Below, piece after piece: positions 9,316-18,388 of a stretch of DNA of 64,000 nt. The DNA comes from Sneathiella chungangensis (GTDB lineage Bacteria; Pseudomonadota; Alphaproteobacteria; Sneathiellales; Sneathiellaceae): NCBI RefSeq assembly GCF_009882935.1, contig NZ_WTVA01000015.1:877108-941107 (forward strand), read 5' to 3'. The notes under the pieces were generated by a model, which worked only from the letters and a program-made list of their open reading frames with translations, did not search any database and was not told the DNA's origin. How positions within the stretch are numbered: position 1 is the stretch's first letter; each line of letters starts with the position of its first letter. Made by a program: the position numbers and the translations under genes.

Positions 9316-9879
9316 TTATTCGCCTTCGCGCGCCACCCGGAGTTCACGGGCCTTGGCAAGAATCGCGTTTTCCAGGTCGGTGGTGACTTTCGGCGCGAGC
9401 GGGACGGCGATCCACTGGTTCGCGGTATCGAGATTCTGCTTGAAGGCGGTGACGCGGACGCCATCGGCCCGCAGGCGCCGGTCGAGGATATAGACGGTCA
9501 CCTTGAACCGCTCGTTCGGCGAATCAGGGGAGGAATACCAGTCCGTGATGATCACCCCGCCGAAGGGGTCCGCCGAGGAGAGGGGCATGAAGGAGAGCGT
9601 ATCGAGCGAGGCGCGCCACAGATAGGCATTGACGCCAAGGCCGCCGCCCGAGCCGACGCCACTCTCCAGATCCTTGTCATCGCCGCCGAAAATGCCGCCC
9701 TTGCCGAAGATCGTATCGTTCGGGGCGTTCCCCGTCTGGTACACCTGTCCGCGGCTCGATGTCGGAAATGTGGAGTCCGTGCCAAGATCAGATTCACAAC
9801 CGGCCAGCAAAAGCGCCAGGCAGACCCCTCCCGCCAGGGCGTATATTTGTCTTCGCGTCATATCCGTCAAAATCCTCAT
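9316..9879 (-). CDS. DUF3576 family outer-membrane-associated lipoprotein
   Basis: The 187-aa product begins MRILTDMTRRQIY and has a hydrophobic segment ending in lipobox LLAGC. This is followed by a Gly/Ser-rich linker and the DUF3576 core (VNAYLWRASLDTLSFMPL, PFGGVIITDWYS). The family is typical of alphaproteobacteria and usually sits beside leuS/lptE, as here. Its role is not established, but an envelope function is likely. Starts at 9918 or 9861 are possible. I chose 9879 because a GGCGAG sequence precedes it. Confidence 0.88.
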   Translation of the reverse strand: MRILTDMTRRQIYALAGGVCLALLLAGCESDLGTDSTFPTSSRGQVYQTGNAPNDTIFGKGGIFGGDDKDLESGVGSGGGLGVNAYLWRASLDTLSFMPLSSADPFGGVIITDWYSSPDSPNERFKVTVYILDRRLRADGVRVTAFKQNLDTANQWIAVPLAPKVTTDLENAILAKARELRVAREGE

Positions 9880-10196
9880 GTTTCTCGCCACTAGACCCGC
9901 CAAATCGGGCGAAATCAAGATCGGTGAGTTTATGCCAGCTTTCTTGTCCCGACAACAGCAGAAAATTGCGGTATTGCCGTCTTTTCCGTCGGCGCGGCGA
10001 TTGGCCGCAAATCAAAACTGTGACCGGAATGTGACTTTTTCGGCACAGTCGGCTGATTTTGGTAAAAAGCCCATCGTCTTGCGCTTGACGGTGAGGCCAT
10101 TAACCTTCTTTACTCCGTCTTGACTAACAGGGCTCTTTGGCCTTGCGTCTGTATTTTAATCTAGTTCTCTGGCTTTCTGAGCAGAGGGGAGACAAA
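9880..10196. other. intergenic leader and promoter region of the porin gene
   Basis: This 317-bp gap lies between two divergent genes. A weak candidate promoter for the porin is TTGACG at 10085-10090 with TTTACT at 10109-10114 (18-bp spacer), leaving a long untranslated leader as is common for major porins. I see no RNA gene or strong palindrome. Confidence 0.35.
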
Positions 10197-11300
10197 ATGA
10201 AAAAAGCAATCTTGGGTACGACAGCGCTCGTTGCCGTTGGTGCACTGGCTGCAGCACCGGCTTCTGCCGCTGAAAAAATCAAGTTGGGTCTCGGCGGCTA
10301 CATGCAGTCGACCTATTACTTCGCTGACTACGACAATGATGGTGTGAACCCGACCGGTTCTTCCAACCACCTGAGCCGCATTGACGATCGTGTAACGCAG
10401 GAAGGTGAAATCTTCTTCACCGGCGAAACCACTCTCGACAACGGCCTGAAATTCGGTGTCAACGTTCAGCTTGAATCCTATGCAACGGCTGACCAGATCG
10501 ACGAAACCTACATCTATGTTGACGGTTCCTTCGGTCGTATCCTGTTCGGTTCAGAGGACTCCGCCGGTTACCTGATGCATTATGATGCACCGTCACCGGT
10601 TCCGATGTACTCCGCTGACTCACCGAACATCTATCCGATCGGCACGACGAACTCCACGCGTCCGACGATGTTCTCCGACACCGACAAGATCACCTACTTC
10701 ACGCCGCGTTTCGCTGGCTTCCAGTTGGGTGTTTCTTATGTTCCGGACGGATCTTCTGAAACCGGTCAGCATTCTGCATATGCTCCGACCCTGATCGAAG
10801 GTGGTCTGGATCGCGGTTACTCAGCAGCTGTCAACTATGTGAACAAGTTCGGTGGCGTTGACGTAGCGATTTCCGCTGGTTACCAGAGTGCAAACGTTGG
10901 TAGCACGCAGACAGCTCCGTCTGGTCCGGTTACGACCTTTGAAGATCAGTCCGAATACTCCTTCGGTACGCAGATCGGCTTCGCTGGCTTCACCATCGGT
11001 GGTGGCTATCGCAAGCAGAGCGATATCGGCGGCACGGCTGATAACGATGCGAAGACCTGGTCCGCTGGTCTTAAATACGGCATGGGTCCGTGGGCAGTTG
11101 GTGTTCAGTACTCCAAGCGCACGAACGAGCCGCCGGCCGGTGCTGAAACCGAACTCGAAAACTGGGTTATCGGTGGTCAGTACGCACTTGGCCCGGGTAT
11201 CACCGCATTCGGTGGTGTTGAACTTTATGACAACACGACGGGCGCTGGTATTGCTGGTGACTCCAACATCTACTTCATCGGTACGTCTCTCTCCTTCTAA
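10197..11300 (+). CDS. major outer-membrane porin (16-strand type, Gram-negative porin family)
   Basis: This 367-aa precursor has a clean signal peptide (MKKAILGTTALVAVG to ASA, cleavage before AEKIKLG) and then alternating beta-strand pattern up to a C-terminal Phe (TSLSF), the BAM recognition signal. Residues such as VDGSFGRILFGSEDSAG are typical of general porins of marine alphaproteobacteria. The start at 10197 is set by GAGGGGAGAC before ATGAAAAAAG. Codon use differs from neighbours (many T-ending codons), as in highly expressed genes. A strong terminator follows. Confidence 0.93.
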   Translation: MKKAILGTTALVAVGALAAAPASAAEKIKLGLGGYMQSTYYFADYDNDGVNPTGSSNHLSRIDDRVTQEGEIFFTGETTLDNGLKFGVNVQLESYATADQIDETYIYVDGSFGRILFGSEDSAGYLMHYDAPSPVPMYSADSPNIYPIGTTNSTRPTMFSDTDKITYFTPRFAGFQLGVSYVPDGSSETGQHSAYAPTLIEGGLDRGYSAAVNYVNKFGGVDVAISAGYQSANVGSTQTAPSGPVTTFEDQSEYSFGTQIGFAGFTIGGGYRKQSDIGGTADNDAKTWSAGLKYGMGPWAVGVQYSKRTNEPPAGAETELENWVIGGQYALGPGITAFGGVELYDNTTGAGIAGDSNIYFIGTSLSF

Positions 11301-11321
11301 TTTGAGAGAATTGCTAAACGG

Positions 11322-11349
11322 AAAAGGGCGGGATTTCCCGCCCTTTTTT
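11322..11349 (+). terminator. Rho-independent terminator of the porin gene
   Basis: AAAAGGGCGGG, a 4-base ATTT loop and CCCGCCCTTTT form an 11-bp stem that runs into a T tract, 21 bp after the porin stop codon. Confidence 0.93.
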
Positions 11350-11406
11350 GTTGTCCGTCGGGGAGGCATCCGCTAGGTTGGCAAAAAATTTTGACGGAAA
11401 GTAATC

Positions 11407-12258
11407 ATGGGCGGCATCATCTGGTTGGCATCCTATCCCAAATCGGGGAATACCTGGACGCGGACTTTCATCCATAATCTGTTCCTCAACCCGGAAAAGC
11501 CTGTCGATATCAATAGTATAGCGACATTCACCTTGGGCGATGGGGACAAGGCCTGGTACACGAAAGTCGCGGGTAAGCCCGTTGACCAGCTTTCCGCGCG
11601 GGAGATTGCCTGGCTGACGCCCAAGGTTCACAAGGCATTTACCGAGGCGCATCCGGACTCGGTATTCGTCAAGACCCATAGCGGCCTCGGAACCGCCTTC
11701 GGCATTCCGCTGATCACCATGGAATGCACCGCCGGCGCCATCTATATCGTCCGGAATCCGCTCGACGTGGTCATATCCCTTGCCGACCATTACGGTCTTA
11801 GCCTCGATGACGGCATAAGAATGCTGAATAACCCGAAAGGGTCGGCAAAAGGCGCGGAGAAAGGAGTTGAACATGGTACGATAGAGCAGGTCTTCGGCTC
11901 CTGGTCCGATCATGTCAGTTCCTGGCTGCTGTTTAACCGGCAGTATCTCTATCTGATGCGCTACGAGGATATGCTCGACAAGCCAGAACAAACTTTCGGT
12001 GGCCTGACACGGTTTCTCGGGCTTAATCCGCCGAAGGAACGTTTGGAAAAAGCAATCGAGTTTTCTTCCTTTGAAACTGTTCGCAAGCTGGAAGATGAAC
12101 AAGGATTTAGCGAGCGATCGCATAAAGCCAAAACCGGCCGTTTCTTCCGCGTTGGCAAGGCAGATCAATGGAAGGATGTCCTCAGCGACAAGCAGGTCGA
12201 TAAAATCGTTAAATGTCACCATGACATGATGAAACACTTCGACTACCTTCCGAAATAA
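11407..12258 (+). CDS. sulfotransferase family protein (tandem copy 1)
   Basis: This 283-aa protein starts MGGIIWLASYPKSGNTW, whose YPKSGNTW is the 5'-phosphosulfate loop that binds PAPS. The 3'-phosphate region is YIVRNPLDVVISLADHYG, and the C-terminal GKADQWKD matches the RKGxxGDWK-like motif. Cytosolic-type sulfotransferases of this sort move sulfate from PAPS to a hydroxyl or amine of a small molecule or glycan. It is the first of three adjacent paralogues on the same strand. The acceptor is unknown. Confidence 0.9.
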   Translation: MGGIIWLASYPKSGNTWTRTFIHNLFLNPEKPVDINSIATFTLGDGDKAWYTKVAGKPVDQLSAREIAWLTPKVHKAFTEAHPDSVFVKTHSGLGTAFGIPLITMECTAGAIYIVRNPLDVVISLADHYGLSLDDGIRMLNNPKGSAKGAEKGVEHGTIEQVFGSWSDHVSSWLLFNRQYLYLMRYEDMLDKPEQTFGGLTRFLGLNPPKERLEKAIEFSSFETVRKLEDEQGFSERSHKAKTGRFFRVGKADQWKDVLSDKQVDKIVKCHHDMMKHFDYLPK

Positions 12259-12286
12259 GATCCAGGATGAGGTTGGGACGACATTC

Positions 12287-13117
12287 ATGGGCGGAATAAT
12301 CTGGCTGGCTTCCTATCCGAAATCCGGCAATACCTGGGTACGCACCTTCCTGCATAATCTGTTGCTGAACGCGACGCGCCCTGCCGATCTCAACGAGCTC
12401 ACGAAATTCACCATTGGCGATGGCAACAAGTCCTGGTACGAGCATGTCACCGGAAAACCATTCGACAGCTTTAGCGCCGAGGAAATTGCGGCCCTGATCC
12501 CGAAGGTGCACCGGGCCTATGCGCAATCGCGGCCGGACTCGGTTTTCGTCAAGACGCATAACATGCTGGGCAAGGTCCACGGGGTTCCCCTGATCACGCC
12601 GGAATTTACGGCCGGCGCCATCTATATTGTCCGCAATCCCCTCGATGTGGTGATTTCACTGTCCGATCACTATGGCATGTCGATCGACGGCGGGGTTGTC
12701 ATGATGAATGACAAGGAAGCCTATAGCGCGGAGACGGACCGTAAGCTCCCCGATTACCTGAGCGACTGGTCCAGTCATATCACTTCCTGGCAGGCGATGG
12801 AAAAATCCCGGCTGCATCTCATGCGCTACGAGGATATGCTCTACAAGCCGGAGAAAACCTTCGGCGATCTCGCGAAATTTCTCGGGCTCAAGCCGCCAAA
12901 GGAACGGCTTAGACGGGCGATCAAATTTTCATCCTTTGATGAATCGCGCAAGCAGGAAGCCCAAAAGGGCTTCAGCGAACGCTCCGACAAGGCCGAAAAG
13001 TTCTTCCGCGTCGGCAAGGCCGGTCAGTGGAAAACCACACTGACGCCTGGCCAGGTCGAGGCAATTGTCGACGTGCATCATGACGTGATGAAAACTTTCG
13101 GGTATCTTCCAAAGTAA
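12287..13117 (+). CDS. sulfotransferase family protein (tandem copy 2)
   Basis: This 276-aa paralogue of its neighbours shares MGGIIWLASYPKSGNTW, YIVRNPLDVVISLSDHYG and HLMRYEDMLYKPEKTFGD. The PAPS-binding loop and 3'-phosphate motif are intact, so the enzyme is likely active. The middle segment between about residues 140 and 165 differs most among the three copies, which is where the acceptor would be contacted. It starts 28 bp after copy 1, suggesting one transcript. Confidence 0.9.
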   Translation: MGGIIWLASYPKSGNTWVRTFLHNLLLNATRPADLNELTKFTIGDGNKSWYEHVTGKPFDSFSAEEIAALIPKVHRAYAQSRPDSVFVKTHNMLGKVHGVPLITPEFTAGAIYIVRNPLDVVISLSDHYGMSIDGGVVMMNDKEAYSAETDRKLPDYLSDWSSHITSWQAMEKSRLHLMRYEDMLYKPEKTFGDLAKFLGLKPPKERLRRAIKFSSFDESRKQEAQKGFSERSDKAEKFFRVGKAGQWKTTLTPGQVEAIVDVHHDVMKTFGYLPK

Positions 13118-13149
13118 CCTTTTGCAGGACCTGTTCGGAAAGTAGAAAT

Positions 13150-13992
13150 ATGGGTGATATTGTCTGGCTCGCCTCCTACCCCAAGTCAGGGAATACCTGG
13201 GCGCGCATCTTTTTGCATAACCTGTTTCTCAATGGCGATGAGCCGGCGGATCTGAATTCGCTGACGAAGTTCACCATGGGGGACGGCAAGAAAAAATGGT
13301 TCGAGAGGGCGGCGGGCCGGAGCATCGATAATTTTTCCGAGGCCGAGATCACGGCGCTGATCCCGAAGGTGCATGAACTCTACACGCGGACAAGGTTCGA
13401 TACGGTTTTCGTCAAAACCCATAATGCGCTCCGGCTGATCAACGGCATCCCGCTGGTCACACCGACATATACGGCGGGCGCGATTTATTTCATCCGCAAT
13501 CCGCTCGATGTCGTCCTGTCGCTCGCCAATCATTTCGGCCAAAGCGTCGACGAGAGCATCGACATGATGAACAATCATAATGCCTCGACCGAAGGAACGG
13601 ATAAAAAAATCCCGGAATTTCTCTGCTCCTGGTCCGATCACGTAAATTCCTGGCTGCAGGAAGGGAATAAGTCCCGCGTGCATGTCATGCGCTACGAGGA
13701 TATGCTCTACAAGCCGGAAAAAACCTTCGGCGGGATGGCGAAATTTCTCGGCGTAAAGCCAAGCCGGGAGCATCTTCGCAAGGCGATCAAGTTTTCGTCC
13801 TTTGAAAAACTGAGAAAGCTTGAGGACACGAAAGGGTTCAATGAGCGGTCGGATAAGGCGGAAAGGTTTTTCCGCGTCGGCAAGGCGGGACAGTGGAAAA
13901 CGGCTCTGACACAGGAGCAGGTCGAGAAGATTGTCGCGGCGCATTACGATGTGATGAAGAAATTCAAGTATCTGCCGCCGGGATATAAATGA
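13150..13992 (+). CDS. sulfotransferase family protein (tandem copy 3)
   Basis: This 280-aa third paralogue has YPKSGNTW in the phosphosulfate loop, YFIRNPLDVVLSLANHFG in the 3'-phosphate site and FFRVGKAGQWK near the C terminus. It begins 32 bp after copy 2. Copies 2 and 3 look closer to each other than to copy 1. The set probably arose by repeated tandem duplication and may sulfate related acceptors. I see no glycosyltransferase or PAPS-synthesis gene beside it. Confidence 0.9.
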   Translation: MGDIVWLASYPKSGNTWARIFLHNLFLNGDEPADLNSLTKFTMGDGKKKWFERAAGRSIDNFSEAEITALIPKVHELYTRTRFDTVFVKTHNALRLINGIPLVTPTYTAGAIYFIRNPLDVVLSLANHFGQSVDESIDMMNNHNASTEGTDKKIPEFLCSWSDHVNSWLQEGNKSRVHVMRYEDMLYKPEKTFGGMAKFLGVKPSREHLRKAIKFSSFEKLRKLEDTKGFNERSDKAERFFRVGKAGQWKTALTQEQVEKIVAAHYDVMKKFKYLPPGYK

Positions 13993-14095
13993 GAAATTTA
14001 CACAAAATTAACCCTATAAATCCGGATTTCGCAGAAAAAAGCCTGTTAATTCGGCAAATTTGCAGATTTTCAATTTCATCGGGAGAATGGGACAG

Positions 14096-14791
14096 ATGAC
14101 AGGTGACGACACAGGGATCGCCCGTGATATCGCCGCCAATTTTGATGATATCCGGGCCCGCATCCAGAAGGCGGCGGAAAAATGGCAGCGCGATGCCGCG
14201 GCGGTCGACCTCATTGCCGTCAGCAAGCGCCAGCCGGTCGAGCTGATCGAGGCGGCGCTTGGCTATGGCCATCGGCATTTCGGCGAGAACCGGGTGCAGG
14301 AGGCGGCGGGTAAATGGCCGGCGCTGAAGCAGCAGTTTCCGGATATCGAACTGCATCTCATCGGCCCGCTGCAGACGAACAAGGCGAAGGATGCCGTGGC
14401 GCTCTTTGATGTGATCGAGACGGTGGACCGGCCCAAACTCGCCCGCGTTCTCGCCCGGGAAATGGCCGAGGCCGGGCGCGCCCTACCGGTCTATATCCAG
14501 GTCAATACGGGCAAGGAACCGCAGAAAGCCGGCGTTTTTCCCGAGGATGCCGATGCCTTCATCACGGAATGCCGCGACAATCTCGGCCTCGATGTTGTCG
14601 GGCTTATGTGCATCCCGCCGGTGGAAGAACAGCCCGCGCCGCATTTTGCGCTGCTCGCGAAAATCGCCGCGCGCAACGGCCTTTCCCGTCTCAGCATGGG
14701 GATGAGCGCGGATTTCGAGACGGCGGTGCAGTTCGGCGCGACGTCCGTGCGGGTCGGGACGGCGCTTTTCGGCGCGCGCGACGAGCTGTAA
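14096..14791 (+). CDS. YggS family pyridoxal phosphate homeostasis protein
   Basis: This 231-aa single-domain PLP-binding TIM-barrel protein carries the PLP lysine in LIAVSKRQP (about Lys44), FGENRVQEA, HLIGPLQTNK and a final GTALFGARD phosphate-binding loop. YggS/PROSC proteins buffer free PLP and affect amino acid and vitamin B6 balance. The GGGAGA box at spacing 9 favours this start over ATGs at 14060 and 14087. It ends back to back with the L,D-transpeptidase gene with no spacer. Confidence 0.92.
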   Translation: MTGDDTGIARDIAANFDDIRARIQKAAEKWQRDAAAVDLIAVSKRQPVELIEAALGYGHRHFGENRVQEAAGKWPALKQQFPDIELHLIGPLQTNKAKDAVALFDVIETVDRPKLARVLAREMAEAGRALPVYIQVNTGKEPQKAGVFPEDADAFITECRDNLGLDVVGLMCIPPVEEQPAPHFALLAKIAARNGLSRLSMGMSADFETAVQFGATSVRVGTALFGARDEL

Positions 14792-15304
14792 CTAGGGCGC
14801 CCGCACCTCCATCCGGGTGTCTTCCCCGATCGCCGCGAGAAGTGTCAGCAAATCCTCCTTTTTTAGGGCGACGCAGCCCTCCGTTCCCCGGTAGTCGCCA
14901 TGGGCGACATGCAGGAAAATGCAGCTTCCCGCGCCGGCAACGGGCGGATCGTCATTATGGCCAAGAACGACCACCAGATCATAGAGGGGGTCCTCGCGCC
15001 ACAGCCGCTCATGACGCGCGCCGAAGGGCAGGCGGACATATTTGTTATAGAGTTCATGGTCCGGATCGTCGCACCAGCCATCCAGAATGTCGATCTCGGC
15101 CGTCGGCAGGGCGCAGCGCGGGGCCGCCATCCGGTCGGCGCGGTAGAAAAGTTTGCGCAAGGGAAAGCGGCCGGCCGGCGTCGCATGATCGCCTTCGCGT
15201 TTTTCCGTGGTAATGCCCGATTTTCCAAGCGCGCAATCGACGTCAAGCGATCCGAACCGTAACCGGCCACGCGCCCCGTCGATGAGAGTTACAATGATGT
15301 CCAT
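14792..15304 (-). CDS. L,D-transpeptidase family (YkuD-like) protein
   Basis: The 170-aa product has the YkuD catalytic region, with His and Cys in LHVAHGDYRGTEGCVAL, and upstream substrate-shaping segments (LGKSGITTEKREGDHATPAG and FPLRKLFYR). The family cross-links peptidoglycan by L,D bonds or attaches proteins to it. No signal peptide is visible, which is common for this DUF-like cytosolic-looking subgroup. Start MDIIVTLIDG at 15304 is preferred over the ATG at 15340. Confidence 0.85.
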   Translation of the reverse strand: MDIIVTLIDGARGRLRFGSLDVDCALGKSGITTEKREGDHATPAGRFPLRKLFYRADRMAAPRCALPTAEIDILDGWCDDPDHELYNKYVRLPFGARHERLWREDPLYDLVVVLGHNDDPPVAGAGSCIFLHVAHGDYRGTEGCVALKKEDLLTLLAAIGEDTRMEVRAP

Positions 15305-15352
15305 GAGGCGGAGTTTAAGCGAGCCTTCCCGCCAAGTCACCTGTCCGATGGA

Positions 15353-16189
15353 TCAGGGTGCGGGTTTATCGAACAGATCGATACGCGAAGGGGCCGCCGG
15401 TCGCGCCTGTTCCATGGCGGTGGCGGTTTTCTGATAGGCGGCGCTGGCGGTTCCGGCGTTCACTGCGGGTTCGCTGGCGGCGGGGGGGTCGGCGCGGAAG
15501 CTCCGGAAGATGGCATGCAGCTGTTCTTCGCTGAGGTCCTGCGTCTTCGCCTGTTGCAGCTGCTGCAGTATGGCCGGCTTGTCCCCCTTCCATTCAAGGC
15601 CGATCGGCGTCGCCGCAAGTTCATCGTCAATGGTGGTCGTGCGCGGTTCGGCGCGCGGAACGGGGGCCGCCAGCGGTGCGGTGACAACGGGCGCCACGGC
15701 GCCAGGCGCCGCGGTTCCGGTCGCCAGCGGTGTTGTGGCGGCGGTTGCGTCCTCCGGTTTTGCGTCCGCCGGGGTGGCGGCGATCATTGCGCCTTCGGTG
15801 GTGTCGCCTTCGCCGCCGGAGAACAGCGCGATGACATTGCCGCCGATATCGAGGCCGGTCGCCTGTTCCACCGCGGAATTGAGAAGCGAGGCAACAAAGC
15901 CGATGCCGCCGCCATAGATGGTGCCGCCGATCATGCGGGCGCCGGGGCTCAGCTCGTCGCCGGTGATTTCGCGGTAAATTGAGGAAACGCCGGGAATATG
16001 CTGCAGGGGGTTGATGATATCGAGAAAATCGTCGAAGCCGAAGCCGTCCTCGCCGAAACCGTCTTCGCTGGCGATCATTTCGCCGTCCGCATTCACGCGT
16101 TCCTTGGGCACATACATCGCCACCGGGTCGTTCGGCAGGGCCCGGTTCAGATAGGCGTAAGGGTCATGTGTGACGGTATTGCTCAACAT
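15353..16189 (-). CDS. Ala/Pro-rich hypothetical protein
   Basis: The 278-aa product has two parts. Residues 1-130 look folded (YAYLNRALPNDPVAMYVPKE, then INPLQHIPGVSSIYREITGDELSPG and a Gly-rich hydrophobic stretch GGTIYGGGIGFVASLLNSAV). The rest is a low-complexity A/T/P/E linker with an amphipathic tail. AAGGAG stands 6 bases before the ATG at 16189, whereas it abuts the ATG at 16195, so 16189 is chosen. No signal peptide or known domain is recognised. Confidence 0.72.
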   Translation of the reverse strand: MLSNTVTHDPYAYLNRALPNDPVAMYVPKERVNADGEMIASEDGFGEDGFGFDDFLDIINPLQHIPGVSSIYREITGDELSPGARMIGGTIYGGGIGFVASLLNSAVEQATGLDIGGNVIALFSGGEGDTTEGAMIAATPADAKPEDATAATTPLATGTAAPGAVAPVVTAPLAAPVPRAEPRTTTIDDELAATPIGLEWKGDKPAILQQLQQAKTQDLSEEQLHAIFRSFRADPPAASEPAVNAGTASAAYQKTATAMEQARPAAPSRIDLFDKPAP

Positions 16190-16310
16190 ATTCATCTCCT
16201 TGCCTGAGTAAAAAGCAAGGAGCGTGCCAAAAGCAACCGCAGATTTACGGGGATTTCTGGGCGCCGGATCGGACAAGGAGGCAAAATCTGCCGGGCGCGG
16301 CCGGTTTTAC

Positions 16311-17432
16311 CTAAAGATAATGCCCACTCCGCTTTTTCTTCGTCGCCAGATAAAGCTCGTTATGGGTATTGGAGGGAAATGTATGCGACACCCGCTCGGC
16401 GATCTCGATCCCGTGCCGCTCCAGCCCCTCGACCTTCTCCGGATTGTTGGTCATCAGCCGGATTTTCCGGAACCCGAGCTGTTTCAGCATCTCGGCGGCG
16501 GGCTGGAACACGCGCTCATCCGCATCGAAACCGAGGCGTTCGTTGGCATCGATGGTATCGAAGCCCTGTTCCTGCAGCTTATAGGCCCGCAGCTTGTTGA
16601 TCAGCCCGATGCCGCGCCCTTCCTGGGCGAGATAGAGGAGAACGCCGCCGCCCTCCTCGGCGAGGGCCTTGAGCGCCCCGCGCAGTTGCTCGCCGCAATC
16701 GCATTTGAGCGAGCCGAGGAGATCGCCGGTGAAGCATTCCGAATGCAGCCGCGCCAGCACCGCCGCGCGCCGGTTCGGCTCGCCGACGACAATCGCCAGA
16801 TGCTCGATCCCGCCATCCTTGGGGCGAAAGGCGTAAAAGGTGGTGTTTTCCGCCGCCTGCAGCGGCACCCTGGCGGCCGCGACCTTGCGAAGCTGAAGCG
16901 CCGCCGTTTCCTCGAACGCCAGGATATCCGCGATATCGACGGCGGAAAGGTCGGCGCTTTCGGCAAGGCTGCCGGCTTTCTCAATCGGGATTGCCGAAGC
17001 CAGGACGGAGGGAAGGAGCCGCCCGAGCTTGACCAGCTTGATGGCCGCGGAAATACTGGGGGGCAAGCCTTCCTTCAGGCGGGTGAAGGGGCCGCGGAAC
17101 GGCTGATCGAGGTCATGCACCGCATCGGCGAGGGCGCGCATCAGCGGCGCATCCATCCAGTCCTCGATCACCAGGCGGACGACGTCATCGCCCGTCGGCG
17201 GGATATGCAGGACATTGGCGCGATGGGCGGTGAGCGCGAGGACCGGTGTCTCGCCGCTTTTTGCCGCCAGATCCTCCAGCTCCACGTCGAACGCCATTTC
17301 GGTGGCGAGAACGAGGGAGGCTTCCCCCTCTCCCCTGACGATGACACTCAGGCCCCGGCGCAAATCCGCAATGGCGCGGTCGACGGCGCGCAGCCGCTTG
17401 AGCTCGGTGTCTTTCTTGTTGCTTTTGCTCAT
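16311..17432 (-). CDS. ribA: GTP cyclohydrolase II (with degenerate N-terminal RibB-like domain)
   Basis: The C-terminal 200 residues are a complete GTP cyclohydrolase II: zinc cysteines in HSECFTGDLLGSLKCDCG, the YLAQEGRGIGLINKLRAY loop, and IDANERLGFDADER. The enzyme opens GTP for riboflavin synthesis. The N-terminal 170 residues occupy the place of a DHBP synthase domain but lack its recognisable catalytic motif, as in many alphaproteobacterial RibA proteins. The start at 17432 (MSKSNKKD) has AAGG upstream. The reading frame extends 67 codons further but looks non-coding. Confidence 0.93.
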   Translation of the reverse strand: MSKSNKKDTELKRLRAVDRAIADLRRGLSVIVRGEGEASLVLATEMAFDVELEDLAAKSGETPVLALTAHRANVLHIPPTGDDVVRLVIEDWMDAPLMRALADAVHDLDQPFRGPFTRLKEGLPPSISAAIKLVKLGRLLPSVLASAIPIEKAGSLAESADLSAVDIADILAFEETAALQLRKVAAARVPLQAAENTTFYAFRPKDGGIEHLAIVVGEPNRRAAVLARLHSECFTGDLLGSLKCDCGEQLRGALKALAEEGGGVLLYLAQEGRGIGLINKLRAYKLQEQGFDTIDANERLGFDADERVFQPAAEMLKQLGFRKIRLMTNNPEKVEGLERHGIEIAERVSHTFPSNTHNELYLATKKKRSGHYL

Positions 17433-17692
17433 GTTGCCTTGAATTCCGGTCGGCGATAATTGGTGATACAGCAAGACTATTAGCAGGCCCGGGCGCACCG
17501 CCGCAAATACTAAGTTGCCGCAGGCGCGCCGAAGCGGCCGAAAGACCGGATTTTCCTCAAGGAGCTTCACATTCGCGTGAAGGCAGGGCCCTTCGCGACC
17601 GGCTTGCCCTTGAATACCCCCATGTGCTACCAATTTTTAAGTCAGCGGGGCCGCCGGTCGGCGCGCGCGGACAATTATCGGGAAGGAAACAG

Positions 17693-18382
17693 ATGACGAG
17701 CGGGAAAAAGATTCTACTGGTCGATGACGATAACAGCCTTCGGGAAACACTGGCGGAACAGCTTGATCTGCATGAGGAATTTTTGACGCAGCAGGCGGAA
17801 ACGGCGTGCGAGGCCCTGGACAAGATCAAGAAAAGTCATTTCGATCTGATCCTGCTGGATGTCGGGCTGCCGGATATGGACGGGCGCGAGGCCTGCAAGC
17901 TGATCCGCAAATCCGGCAACAAGGCGCCGATCATCATGCTGACCGCGCAGGACAGCGACAGCGACCAGATTCTGGGCCTTGAATCCGGCGCCAACGATTA
18001 TGTGGCGAAGCCGTTTCGCATCGGCGTGCTGCTCGCGCGGATTCGCGCCCAGTTGCGCCAGCATGAACAGAGCGAGGATGCGGTCTTCACCATCGGTCCC
18101 TACAGTTTCCGCCCGGCGGCCAAGCTGATGCTGCATAAGGAAACCGCACAGAAGGTGCGCCTGACGGAGAAGGAAACGGCGATTTTGAAATATCTCTACC
18201 GGGCCGGTAACAAGGTGGTGACCCGCGATATCCTGCTCAACGAGGTCTGGGGATATAACGCCGGGGTGACGACCCATACGCTGGAGACACATATCTACCG
18301 GCTGCGCCAGAAAATCGAGACCGAACCGTCGGACGCCAAAATCCTGATCACCGAGCCGGGCGGTTATCGCCTCGTTCCGTAA
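17693..18382 (+). CDS. OmpR/PhoB-type response regulator
   Basis: This 229-aa protein has a receiver domain with the acidic pocket DDD at 11-13, the phospho-acceptor Asp56 in ILLDVGLPD, Thr/Ala switch residues in MLTAQD and the conserved Lys106 in YVAKPF. A winged-helix DNA-binding domain follows (LTEKETAILKYLYRAG, VTRDILLNEVWGYNAGVTTH, YRLRQKI). No histidine kinase gene is adjacent, so it is an orphan. The GGAAGGAAACAG ribosome binding site sets the start. The target genes are unknown. Confidence 0.94.
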   Translation: MTSGKKILLVDDDNSLRETLAEQLDLHEEFLTQQAETACEALDKIKKSHFDLILLDVGLPDMDGREACKLIRKSGNKAPIIMLTAQDSDSDQILGLESGANDYVAKPFRIGVLLARIRAQLRQHEQSEDAVFTIGPYSFRPAAKLMLHKETAQKVRLTEKETAILKYLYRAGNKVVTRDILLNEVWGYNAGVTTHTLETHIYRLRQKIETEPSDAKILITEPGGYRLVP

Positions 18383-18388
18383 CCTCGC

